64,000 bases of DNA. It comes from Shewanella atlantica (GTDB lineage: Bacteria > Pseudomonadota > Gammaproteobacteria > Enterobacterales > Shewanellaceae). The DNA is taken from positions 30,291 to 94,290 of the forward strand of contig NZ_RXNV01000015.1 in assembly GCF_003966265.1 (NCBI RefSeq), written 5' to 3'. The translations under genes and the position numbers were made by a program. Shown one piece after another: positions 1-7,486 of this stretch. Each line of letters begins with the position of its first letter. Position 1 is the stretch's first letter. The notes beneath the pieces are model-generated. The model did not search any database and had not been told where the DNA came from. It saw nothing but the letters and a program-made list of their open reading frames with translations.

Positions 1-274
1 TCAAACCTTTTACACGCTCATCAACATGGCTTAGGGCCGACAGGATCAATACCGGAGTCTGACTACCGGTAGCCCTGAGTGCGGCAAGCAACTTTAACCC
101 ATCGAGTTGAGGTAGCATACGGTCTAATATCACCAGATCATACTTCATGCTCGTCGCGAGGAGTAAGCCTTGATGCCCATCACTTGCGGTCTCGATATTA
201 TGCCCCTGCTCCAAAAATCCTTTAACCACATATTCGATGGTGGTTGCATCATCTTCTACAAGTAAAATTTTCAT
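1..274 (-). CDS. OmpR-family response regulator, N-terminal receiver part (cut by window edge)
   Basis: The protein starts MKILLVEDD and continues with a receiver domain: the acidic pair at residues 8-9 and a phospho-acceptor Asp in LVILDRMLP near residue 51. The C-terminal DNA-binding domain lies outside the window. Nine bases separate it from the PepSY-like gene upstream, and a YgiW-type gene precedes that on the same strand. This order resembles ygiW-qseBC of enterobacteria, so a sensor kinase probably follows. A QseB/PmrA-like role is inference. Confidence 0.85.
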   Translation of the reverse strand, partial: MKILLVEDDATTIEYVVKGFLEQGHNIETASDGHQGLLLATSMKYDLVILDRMLPQLDGLKLLAALRATGSQTPVLILSALSHVDERVKGL

Positions 275-283
275 ACAGGTAAC

Positions 284-820
284 CTAGTTCCATTTAAGCA
301 TTGGTAGAGGACGCTGAGTTTTAATATCGAATGCTATCTTGCTCTTACCGTTTCCATCTAACAGTTTTAACTCTAAATAACTGATATTAAGGTCGTGATC
401 CAGTTGTGCTTCTACAATATACGCTTGGCTGGCAGCCATCGCCTGCTTAACCAGATAACTAAAAGTTAATGACTCATCTTCCATCACACTCACAGCTTTA
501 AGCTCATCCTTGTCATCGGCTTCTAAAGACTCTACCTGTTGATGGATAAGTCGACCATCTTTGGCTCTGAACTCAAATTCGGTGATGGTTTCGGCGCTCG
601 TGTCTATCACGCTAACCTCATAGATAAGCTCACCCTTTTTAACATCAATTTCAAATTCGCTTATTACTCCGGGGTAATCTTTCTCGACTTGCAGCATAAA
701 TGTTTGCGGAGAGATATTTTGCCCATCTGAGAGCAGTTCCAATACCGAGGCCCCAGCCATACATGCGGCAGAAAAACCGGTACTTGAAAAAAGAACTAAA
801 CCAACTAGCCAACGAGCCAT
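284..820 (-). CDS. Secreted PepSY-like domain protein
   Basis: This 178-residue protein has an N-terminal hydrophobic signal segment (residues 1-22). Residues 35-95 resemble a PepSY domain: an alternating strand pattern around GVISEFEIDVKKGELIYEV and then EFEFRAKDGRL. A second, weaker repeat follows (VEAQLDHDLNISYLELKLLD). PepSY proteins are usually periplasmic and often sit beside two-component systems. Here the response regulator gene follows by nine bases, so co-transcription and a role in modulating or reporting to that system are likely but inferred. Confidence 0.7.
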   Translation of the reverse strand: MARWLVGLVLFSSTGFSAACMAGASVLELLSDGQNISPQTFMLQVEKDYPGVISEFEIDVKKGELIYEVSVIDTSAETITEFEFRAKDGRLIHQQVESLEADDKDELKAVSVMEDESLTFSYLVKQAMAASQAYIVEAQLDHDLNISYLELKLLDGNGKSKIAFDIKTQRPLPMLKWN

Positions 821-975
821 TGCTCCTCCGTTATCATTTATACTCGTTTCATCTTATATCAATAAAGAAAAAACCGTTACCGTTCAGGTAATTCTACTGC
901 CGATTATACTGTAACTGAGCCTATCCGAGTCGAAATTACTTTACTACTTACAGACTCTATAGAGTGGCTCAGCAG

Positions 976-1323
976 CTAATTAATCAGGTCGATACTGTCA
1001 ATTTCGATCTCAATACCTTGCCACTCATCATCGACCTCACCTCTGAGCGTCACAGTGGTATCGCTGGAGACTTCTATATCACGCCAAAGCGCATCATCAA
1101 TCTCGACTTCAACATCACCGGTTGTATCCCGGAAAATGTATTTTTCATCGCCTAAGCTTTTAACCAAATGCCCCGTTAACTCTACAGGGGTGTCATCTTT
1201 CGCGTTACCGGCTTCGGCCGCAGTTTTGGCATGATTGTTAACCCCCGGGCCGTTATAGGCAGCAAATGCAGGTAGGGTTAATACACAAGATAAAATAATA
1301 GAGCCGGTTAATTTTTTAGGCAT
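976..1323 (-). CDS. YgiW/YdeI-type periplasmic OB-fold (BOF) stress protein
   Basis: The 115-residue protein has a signal peptide (residues 1-21, ending AFAAY) and a BOF domain, recognisable by VELTGHLVKSLGDEKYIF, then DTTGDVEVEID and the terminal strand IEIEIDSIDLI. The family (PF04076) includes YgiW and YdeI, periplasmic proteins linked to peroxide, cadmium and antimicrobial-peptide stress. It is upstream of the PepSY and response-regulator genes on the same strand, matching the ygiW-qseBC arrangement. An AGGAGAATCC ribosome-binding site precedes the ATG. Confidence 0.85.
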   Translation of the reverse strand: MPKKLTGSIILSCVLTLPAFAAYNGPGVNNHAKTAAEAGNAKDDTPVELTGHLVKSLGDEKYIFRDTTGDVEVEIDDALWRDIEVSSDTTVTLRGEVDDEWQGIEIEIDSIDLIN

Positions 1324-1456
1324 TCTGGATTCTCCTGTTAAGTTAACGCTAATCTTATGCGCTTAACAGTAAAGGAGAGATGGAAACCAGATTAATGTTT
1401 GATCATAAATGGGAGCAAGAAATATCGGTTACCACCTGGAACCTTAAAACTTCCTA

Positions 1457-2563
1457 TTACTGATCCAGAATATGGATCAGCTCAGATTTCAGGGCTACGG
1501 TTGTATTAACCCCCTTTGCCAGTTCAAGCTTTAATGCTAAATGCAGCGGCACCTCGGCATTAATCTGATGCCGTACTCCCTTAACACTCGCGACGATTCT
1601 GACGGTTTCTCCCATCGTCAACATCGAGTCTATGGTGATATCTAACTTGTTAAAGCTGCGGCATAGTCTGCCCTGTTTAATCGAGTTAAATCGTATGCCC
1701 TGATTTGGGATCACCCAGCGCACTTTAGTCCCGACCTCTAAACTGTCAAAATAGGTGCTGGCTATCAGATGCTCGCCAAACTTCAGCCAGGTGATCTGGC
1801 GCTCCTCTTCCTGAGCAATCACATGAGCATCGAATAGATTACGCAAGCCCATCTGCTTAGCAACCGCTTCATTACGGGGACGAGTCAATACTTCCTGAGG
1901 TTTCCCCTGTTGCAACATCTTCCCCTGACTGATCAAAATCATATTATCGGCCAGCAGTAACGCCTCATTAAGATCGTGAGTCACCATGACAACGGGAATA
2001 GAGAGCTGTTCTTTCAGTCTGGCCAGCTCGAGATAGAGGCGCTCACGAGTCTCCCTGTCCACGGCAGAAAATGGCTCATCCAGTAAGAGTACTGACGGTT
2101 CTCGAGCAAGCGCTCTGGCCAGTGCAACTCTCTGCCTCTGTCCACCGGACAGGTTGGCGGGTAAACGATCGGGCAATCCATGAAGGTTCACCCTTTCCAG
2201 CCACTCTTTAGCACGGGGGATCCGCTCAGGCTTAGGAATATGATCTAATGCGGCAACCACATTTTCGAGTGCGGTCAAGTTAGGAAACAGGCCAAAATGT
2301 TGAGGCACATAACCCAGGTGGCGCTGTTGAGGACTCAGATTAACCTTGGCATCACCTTTAAACCAAGGCTTATCTCCGTAGCGGATCTCACCCGACTCAG
2401 GTTGATTTAAACCGGCAATCATTCGAAGCAGGGTCGATTTACCACCGCCGGAAGGGCCAACAACAGCCATGACCTCTCCGGCCTTACAGCTAAATTCGGC
2501 ATCGAGTCTGATCTGCTTATCTTGTTTAATACGACAATAAAGATCACTGACGTCTTGAGACAT
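1457..2563 (-). CDS. modC: Molybdate ABC transporter ATP-binding protein ModC
   Basis: The 368-residue ATPase has a Walker A motif GPSGGGKST (residues 36-44), signature LSGGQRQR (138-145), Walker B VLLLDEP (158-164) and switch His in VMVTHD (196). A C-terminal TOBE-type region around VGTKVRWVIPNQGI probably senses molybdate. It energises molybdate import through ModB. The start at 2563 (MSQDV) is preferred over an upstream in-frame start because translation from there begins the ATPase domain at the usual distance. It overlaps modB by 20 bases, indicating translational coupling. Confidence 0.95.
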   Translation of the reverse strand: MSQDVSDLYCRIKQDKQIRLDAEFSCKAGEVMAVVGPSGGGKSTLLRMIAGLNQPESGEIRYGDKPWFKGDAKVNLSPQQRHLGYVPQHFGLFPNLTALENVVAALDHIPKPERIPRAKEWLERVNLHGLPDRLPANLSGGQRQRVALARALAREPSVLLLDEPFSAVDRETRERLYLELARLKEQLSIPVVMVTHDLNEALLLADNMILISQGKMLQQGKPQEVLTRPRNEAVAKQMGLRNLFDAHVIAQEEERQITWLKFGEHLIASTYFDSLEVGTKVRWVIPNQGIRFNSIKQGRLCRSFNKLDITIDSMLTMGETVRIVASVKGVRHQINAEVPLHLALKLELAKGVNTTVALKSELIHILDQ

Positions 2564-3224
2564 GCGCCGCTCCCATACGTCTGGACAAACTGGTGGTAAA
2601 TGCCAATACAGTGACAGCAAAAATGAGTAACACCAAAGACATCTGCCCGGCACTGGCAAAGTCAAACGCCTGCACACTGTCATAGATGGAGATGGCGATA
2701 GTCTTAGTCTCTCCTGCGATATTTCCGCCCATCATCAGGACGACACCAAATTCGCCTAAGACATGAGAGAAACAGAGTACTAAAGCAGTCAATACACCCG
2801 GCCATACCATAGGCAGCTCAATCTTAAATAACACCTTCATTCGGCTCATTCCGCAGCAGGCAGCCGCATCCCGCACCTCTTCTGGTACCGCCTCGAAAGC
2901 TCGCTGTATTGGTTGAACCGCGAAAGGGATATTGACTAGAATTGAGGCCACGACCAAACCGGAGAAATTAAAGACCAGCTGATGACCCAGTAGCTCCTCC
3001 AGCATCTGTCCAAGCCAGGATTGACTGCCGAGTCCCACCAGCAAATAGTATCCGATCACCGTAGGCGGCAGCACCAGGGGAACCATGATCAAGGCTTCGA
3101 CCCAGGATTTACCGGTAAAGTGGTGATAAGCCAGGTAGCGGCTAAGCAAGATGGCGAAAGGGATCAAAATAAGTACTGTGACACTACTCAGCTTGATTGA
3201 TAACCCGAGTGCTTCCCAATCCAT
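2544..3224 (-). CDS. modB: Molybdate ABC transporter permease ModB
   Basis: The 226-residue inner-membrane permease has about five transmembrane helices and the cytoplasmic coupling motif DAAACCGMSRMKVLFKIELP, which docks the ATPase in BPD-type permeases. It forms the molybdate channel of the ModABC importer. It lies 3 bases after modA and overlaps modC, so modABC is one transcription unit, downstream of moaABCDE on the same strand. Confidence 0.95.
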   Translation of the reverse strand: MDWEALGLSIKLSSVTVLILIPFAILLSRYLAYHHFTGKSWVEALIMVPLVLPPTVIGYYLLVGLGSQSWLGQMLEELLGHQLVFNFSGLVVASILVNIPFAVQPIQRAFEAVPEEVRDAAACCGMSRMKVLFKIELPMVWPGVLTALVLCFSHVLGEFGVVLMMGGNIAGETKTIAISIYDSVQAFDFASAGQMSLVLLIFAVTVLAFTTSLSRRMGAAHVSRRQ

Positions 3225-3227
3225 CCG

Positions 3228-4040
3228 TTAATCACCCGATTTAGTAAAGGTGGATGAGTCAGGCAAACCAAACCCAAACTCGATAAATGTCTGACGGGCA
3301 GTCTCGGTTTGCAGGTAGGCATAGAATGCCTTAGCCGTAACACCCGCTTTTTTGGTGAGCACCATACGTTGATATAAGGGAGCGTGAAGTTCGGCTGGTA
3401 GTGCCTGGTAGTGACCCATCTGTTGAAATTGAGGCGCTATCGCTAAGGAGAGCGCGATAATCCCCCCTTGGGTCGAGCCACTAACGGCAAACTGAGCCGC
3501 TTGCGAGACATTCTCACCATAGATAAGATGAGGCTCAAGAGACTCCCAAAGACCGATATTCTTCAACAGTTCTCGCGCACGTTCGCCATATGGTGCGTGG
3601 TCCGGGTTCGCGATGGCAAAGCGCTTCAGCTGACCGCTCTGCAACAAAGACTTCAGGCCATTGAGCTCAGGGTCTATCGCCAGTGGAGAGTTTTTCGGTG
3701 CCGCAATAGCTAGCCGTCCGACCGCATAAAGTACCCCTTCATCAACAGTTGCCCCCGACAGGGCCAACTGATGGGTATATCTTTCATCGGCCGACATAAA
3801 CATTTGAAAGGGTGCACCGTGCTTAATCTGCGCCACAAAATTACCCGAAGAACCGTAAGAGATCCTTACTTTCTGACCCGTATCCCGGGTAAAATTTTTG
3901 GCAATTTCATCGAGTGCAAACTTAATATTCGATGCCGCAGCAATCGCAGGTACATCATTACTCGCAGCCTGTGCGCCCATGTTTGAAAACAACAGTAAAC
4001 TTGCAACACAAAGCGCGACCAGCCCTTTCAACGTCTTCAT
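3228..4040 (-). CDS. modA: Periplasmic molybdate-binding protein ModA
   Basis: The 270-residue protein begins with a signal peptide (residues 1-25, ending GAQAA) and continues as a type II solute-binding protein: IAAASNIKFALDEIAK, then SYGSSGNFVAQIKHGAPFQMFMSADE, a typical oxyanion-binding ModA pattern. The ATG at 4040 is chosen because a GGAAGG site lies just upstream and the signal peptide follows immediately. A longer in-frame form would bury it. It delivers molybdate or tungstate to ModBC. Confidence 0.95.
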   Translation of the reverse strand: MKTLKGLVALCVASLLLFSNMGAQAASNDVPAIAAASNIKFALDEIAKNFTRDTGQKVRISYGSSGNFVAQIKHGAPFQMFMSADERYTHQLALSGATVDEGVLYAVGRLAIAAPKNSPLAIDPELNGLKSLLQSGQLKRFAIANPDHAPYGERARELLKNIGLWESLEPHLIYGENVSQAAQFAVSGSTQGGIIALSLAIAPQFQQMGHYQALPAELHAPLYQRMVLTKKAGVTAKAFYAYLQTETARQTFIEFGFGLPDSSTFTKSGD

Positions 4041-4167
4041 CACTTCCTTCCCGAAATATGCCAAGCCTTGAAAATAACCCTGATATCCCCAAACCACTTC
4101 AAAATGCAGAATTCAGCTATCCTAAGGGAGCTCTGAAGCGAGCATCTTGAGATAGCTTGGGTATAAG

Positions 4168-4632
4168 CTACTTATCCCACATCTTAGCCGCTTGCTCATC
4201 GGCGTCTTTAGCTTCTACCCAGCTCTTACCACTTTCGCCGGCTTCCAGCTTCCAGAAGGGAGCCTTGGTTTTAAGAAAGTCTATCAAGAACTCACAAGCT
4301 GCAAATGCCGCTTTACGGTGGGCACTGGTCACACCGATAAACACAATCTGCTCACCCAACGCCATAGTCCCCACACGATGAATAATGGTCACATTATTCA
4401 GAGGCCAACGCTCACGAGCTTCGACAGCAATCTGGTTTAATACGGCTTCGGTCATGCCCGGATAATGCTCCAGTGTCAGATCGGTAACCACGCTGCCATC
4501 ATTAAAATCTCTGACTTTACCGACAAAAGTGACTACAGCGCCATCACTGTTATCATCGGCAATCCGAGCGTACTCTTCTGGCACACTGAAATCTGCAGTT
4601 TGTACCAGAACCTTGTTCATATTCGCAGACAT
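4168..4632 (-). CDS. moaE: Molybdopterin synthase large subunit MoaE
   Basis: The 154-residue MoaE has the family segments GAVVTFVGKVRDFN, LEHYPGMTE, IIHRVGTMALGEQIVFIGV and AHRKAAFAACEFLIDFLKTK, with the catalytic Lys in LKTKAPFWK. With MoaD it converts cyclic pyranopterin monophosphate to molybdopterin. The ATG at 4632, six bases after GGAGG, is preferred to a GTG at 4638 that would overlap the moaD stop and sit too close to the ribosome-binding site. Confidence 0.95.
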   Translation of the reverse strand: MSANMNKVLVQTADFSVPEEYARIADDNSDGAVVTFVGKVRDFNDGSVVTDLTLEHYPGMTEAVLNQIAVEARERWPLNNVTIIHRVGTMALGEQIVFIGVTSAHRKAAFAACEFLIDFLKTKAPFWKLEAGESGKSWVEAKDADEQAAKMWDK

Positions 4633-4634
4633 GC

Positions 4635-4886
4635 TCACCCTCCGGTAACAGGCGGGAAGAAGGCCACTTCATCACCATCTTGTACCGGCGTGTCCCAACT
4701 ACTGATAGTTTGATTGACGGCAACAAGCAACTTATCTGAGGCTAACACCCGGCCCCACTTCTCATCTTTGGCAGCGAGTGCCGCGCGGAGCGTCTCAGCA
4801 GAATGTAATTCATCGGTCGCTTCGACCTGAAGGCCACTTTCGCCCAATAACTCTCTAACCTGCGCAAAAAATAATACGTTTATCAT
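4635..4886 (-). CDS. moaD: Molybdopterin synthase sulfur carrier MoaD
   Basis: The 83-residue ubiquitin-fold sulfur carrier starts MINVLFFAQVRELLG and ends in VAFFPPVTGG. The C-terminal Gly-Gly is adenylated by MoeB and thiocarboxylated, then inserted into MoaE. Its stop is 2 bases before the moaE ATG and its start is 9 bases after moaC, as expected in an operon. Confidence 0.96.
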   Translation of the reverse strand: MINVLFFAQVRELLGESGLQVEATDELHSAETLRAALAAKDEKWGRVLASDKLLVAVNQTISSWDTPVQDGDEVAFFPPVTGG

Positions 4887-4895
4887 AGCTAATCT

Positions 4896-5372
4896 CTATA
4901 CCTTAAAATGACCAGACTTACCGCCGCGTTTCTCTAACAGACGTGTCTGTGAGATCACCATATCTTTCTGAACCGCTTTGCACATGTCATAGATGGTCAA
5001 AGCCGCAACAGATGCTGCGGTTAATGCTTCCATCTCAACTCCCGTCTTACCCGAGAGCTTGCACAAACTGGTGATGCGGACGCGGTTAAATTCAGGTTGA
5101 GCCTCAAGTTCAACTTCTACCTTAGTCAACATCAGGGGATGGCACAGTGGAATAAGATCCGAGGTCTTCTTTGCCGCCTGAATACCTGCAATACGAGCCG
5201 TCGCAAACACATCACCCTTGTGATGGCTGCCGCTCATGATCATATCCAGAGTATCTGCAGCCATTTCGATATAGGCTTCCGCTCTGGCTTCTCTCTCGGT
5301 TACCGCTTTTTCGGTCACATCTACCATATGAGCATTGCCATCGGCGTTGATATGAGTAAATTCATTCGACAT
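4896..5372 (-). CDS. moaC: Cyclic pyranopterin monophosphate synthase MoaC
   Basis: The 158-residue MoaC carries the family signatures VDVTEKAVTEREA, KTSDLIPLCHPLMLTKVEVE and KTGVEMEALTAASVAALTIYDMCKA. It converts the 3',8-cyclo-GTP made by MoaA into cyclic pyranopterin monophosphate, the second half of the first committed step of molybdenum cofactor synthesis. Length is normal. Confidence 0.97.
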   Translation of the reverse strand: MSNEFTHINADGNAHMVDVTEKAVTEREARAEAYIEMAADTLDMIMSGSHHKGDVFATARIAGIQAAKKTSDLIPLCHPLMLTKVEVELEAQPEFNRVRITSLCKLSGKTGVEMEALTAASVAALTIYDMCKAVQKDMVISQTRLLEKRGGKSGHFKV

Positions 5373-5451
5373 CAGTTTTGACCTTTTACATTAACGCAAT
5401 TCAAATAGAAAACTCACTCAGTATGCTACTTAGCAATACTGAGACTACGAC

Positions 5452-5976
5452 TTAACCCGATATTTTTTTCACATGCATCACAAAATTACAGGGTCTATGT
5501 GTTGCATCTAACTGTTCTTTAATTATCTTTGTCCAACCGGTACGGCAAGCTCCGGTCGAACCGGGCAAGCAAAAAATAGCGGTCTGGTTAGCAAAGCCAC
5601 CCAAGGCTCTCGACTGCACCGTCGATGTGCCTAATTCGGTATAAGTAACATGACGAAATAGCTCTCCGAAACCCTCTATCTCTCTATCGAACAGGGGCTT
5701 GACCGCTTCTGGAGTATTATCTCGCACGGTAAATCCGGTTCCACCGGTAGTGATAATGACCTGCACCTCTTCCGATGCGATCCATTGAGACAATACCGAG
5801 CGGATCTCGTATTTATCATCTTTTATCAACTTACGATCGACAAGTGTGTGCCCAGCCTCGATCAGATTATCTTCAAGAAACTGTCCAGAGGTATCCCGGC
5901 TAAAATCACGGGAATCTGACAGGGTGAGCACAGCGATGTTTAATGGTACAAATTGGGTATTGGTGCAGTGTCCCAT
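5452..5976 (-). CDS. moaB: Molybdenum cofactor biosynthesis protein MoaB
   Basis: The 174-residue protein has the MoCF-binding fold: IAVLTLSDSRDFSRDTSG, VIITTGGTGFTVRDNTPEA and IFCLPGSTGACRTGWTKII. MoaB resembles MogA and binds or adenylates molybdopterin in some bacteria, although in E. coli it is dispensable. It lies between moaA and moaC, with gaps of 180 and 79 bases and no obvious terminator, so it is probably in the same transcript. Confidence 0.93.
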   Translation of the reverse strand: MGHCTNTQFVPLNIAVLTLSDSRDFSRDTSGQFLEDNLIEAGHTLVDRKLIKDDKYEIRSVLSQWIASEEVQVIITTGGTGFTVRDNTPEAVKPLFDREIEGFGELFRHVTYTELGTSTVQSRALGGFANQTAIFCLPGSTGACRTGWTKIIKEQLDATHRPCNFVMHVKKISG

Positions 5977-6156
5977 AAATTAATCTCTTAAACTGTAGTT
6001 GATAGTAACTCTATGTTTAACGGCAAAATTATACTCATTACCCTGCGTCATGTAGTTGAAGCAGCTCATGAAATGATTAACCAGCGATAGATGTGAAACA
6101 TAGAGCCATTCGGGACAGTACTTATAAACAAGTATAAGCCTGCCCTCTTTCATCGA

Positions 6157-7137
6157 CTATCCGCCGATGGAAGCTAAATGCTGAGTCACACCTGTGATGC
6201 CGTCGTGGAGGAAATGGGTCTCTTTTTTCTGCGCGAGTTGCCCGTGAAGACGTTCAACAAGTTCAGCCTTTTGGCTCTCATGTTGAAGCAGATCTCTGAG
6301 ATCGACACCATTTTCAGTAAACAGACATAAGTGGAGTTTCCCGTTTGCAGAGACCCGTAGACGGTTACAACTAGCACAGAAGTTTTTCTCATAAGGCATA
6401 ATCAAGCCGATACGGCCTTTATGGTCCTCATGACTAAAATTCTGAGCAGGGCCGTCATCGGCAGCCGGCTGATCATAGGTCCAGCCCTGTTCAACGAGCT
6501 GCGACTTTATATCTGCTCCAGCTAAATGGTGTGCCTGGAAGTAATCATGCCCGAGTCCCGTTTCCATCAACTCGATAAAGCGTAGATCTATCGGCGTATG
6601 TTTTATCCAATGCAGAAAACGGGGCAGATCTTTATCATTCAGCCCTTTAAGCAGTACGGCATTGATTTTCACCCGCTCGAAACCCGCCTCGAGCGCCGCA
6701 TCAATCCCACGCATCACCTCATCAAACTTATTTTCACCGGTGATCTGATAAAACATCTTAGGATCGAGACTGTCGACCGAGACGTTAATCCGTCTCAATC
6801 CGGCGTCATACCACTCTTTAGCGTGTTTCTCTAAACGATAGCCATTAGTTGTCGTCGCAATGGTCTTAATCTTATCGTTGTCGGCAACCGCTCGAATGAT
6901 ATCGGTAAAGTCTTTACGCAGAGTGGGTTCGCCACCTGTGATACGGATCTTCTGAGTACCGACCTCTGAAAAAGCGGCGATCAGATTTTCTATTTCGCTT
7001 AGCGCAAGAAATTTTGAACGTCCATCGGGACGATAACCATCGGGGAGGCAATAAGTGCATTTGAAATTACAAACGTCTGTAACAGACATCCGCAAATAGT
7101 GAAATCTTCGACCAAATTTGTCTTGTAGTTGAGACAT
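6157..7137 (-). CDS. moaA: GTP 3',8-cyclase MoaA (radical SAM)
   Basis: The 326-residue protein has the radical-SAM motif CNFKCTYC (Cys 23, 27, 30), a GGEPTLR motif, and a C-terminal second [4Fe-4S] site (CASCNRLRVS with a further Cys in LHLC). It ends in Gly-Gly, as active MoaA does. It catalyses the first step of molybdenum cofactor synthesis. The ATG at 7137 follows GGAAAGGTGATC, and a Moco riboswitch lies directly upstream, so the longer in-frame start (7203) lies inside the leader and is rejected. Confidence 0.97.
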   Translation of the reverse strand: MSQLQDKFGRRFHYLRMSVTDVCNFKCTYCLPDGYRPDGRSKFLALSEIENLIAAFSEVGTQKIRITGGEPTLRKDFTDIIRAVADNDKIKTIATTTNGYRLEKHAKEWYDAGLRRINVSVDSLDPKMFYQITGENKFDEVMRGIDAALEAGFERVKINAVLLKGLNDKDLPRFLHWIKHTPIDLRFIELMETGLGHDYFQAHHLAGADIKSQLVEQGWTYDQPAADDGPAQNFSHEDHKGRIGLIMPYEKNFCASCNRLRVSANGKLHLCLFTENGVDLRDLLQHESQKAELVERLHGQLAQKKETHFLHDGITGVTQHLASIGG

Positions 7138-7143
7138 GATCAC

Positions 7144-7235
7144 CTTTCCAAGTAAGGGGAGGTGAGAGCATTTCTGTTCACACCCCGGTGGCGTTATTGC
7201 CACGGCTTAGCGTCCGTATCTGTTGACGTAGGACA
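7144..7235 (-). promoter_or_regulatory. Moco riboswitch in the moaA leader
   Basis: Read on the minus strand, the leader contains GTCAACAGATACGG, GCCGTGGC, GCCACCGGGGTG and GAAATGCTCTCACCTCCC in order, ending at the moaA ribosome-binding site. These blocks match, in order and spacing, the conserved parts of the E. coli moaA leader (Moco RNA motif) as I remember it. Repression of moa translation when cofactor is plentiful is the known role. The recognition is by eye, without a covariance-model search. Confidence 0.88.
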
Positions 7236-7261
7236 AAAAGCTCGGAGAACCGTCAGGGCTG

Positions 7262-7323
7262 ATTATAGTCCTATTTTTATTTCAATCCATAGCGGAAATG
7301 CTGCATTAGTTGCTCAAGATCAA
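7262..7323 (-). promoter_or_regulatory. Putative moaA promoter with FNR/EtrA-like box
   Basis: On the minus strand a TATAAT -10 lies at 7267-7262. TTGCTCAAGATCAA at 7310-7323 differs from the FNR consensus TTGAT-N4-ATCAA at one base. Its centre is about 61 bases upstream of the predicted transcription start, a typical class I activator position. No good -35 is visible, consistent with activator dependence. E. coli moaA is FNR-activated. Use here is inference. Confidence 0.5.
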
Positions 7324-7438
7324 TCAGGCGTTAATATTTTGTGACACCCCTCACATACATAATTAGTATCAGATAGACGGTTATCACTGTATAAACTCTG
7401 TGCCATCAAGCATTTTTGAGGTATGGTGGATAGACTGA

Positions 7439-7456
7439 TTAAAACACCCGTTTAAC
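7439..7456 (+). promoter_or_regulatory. Putative PsrA operator upstream of ETF-QO
   Basis: TTAAAAC-ACCC-GTTTAAC is a near-perfect inverted repeat ending about 30 bases before the ETF-QO start. It fits the GAAAC-N4-GTTTC-like site of PsrA, the fatty-acid-responsive repressor whose Shewanella regulon is reported to include electron-transfer-flavoprotein genes. The regulator gene is not in this window. Confidence 0.5.
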
Positions 7457-7486
7457 GGGGAGAAGTGACCGATTAGAGGTGAAGTG

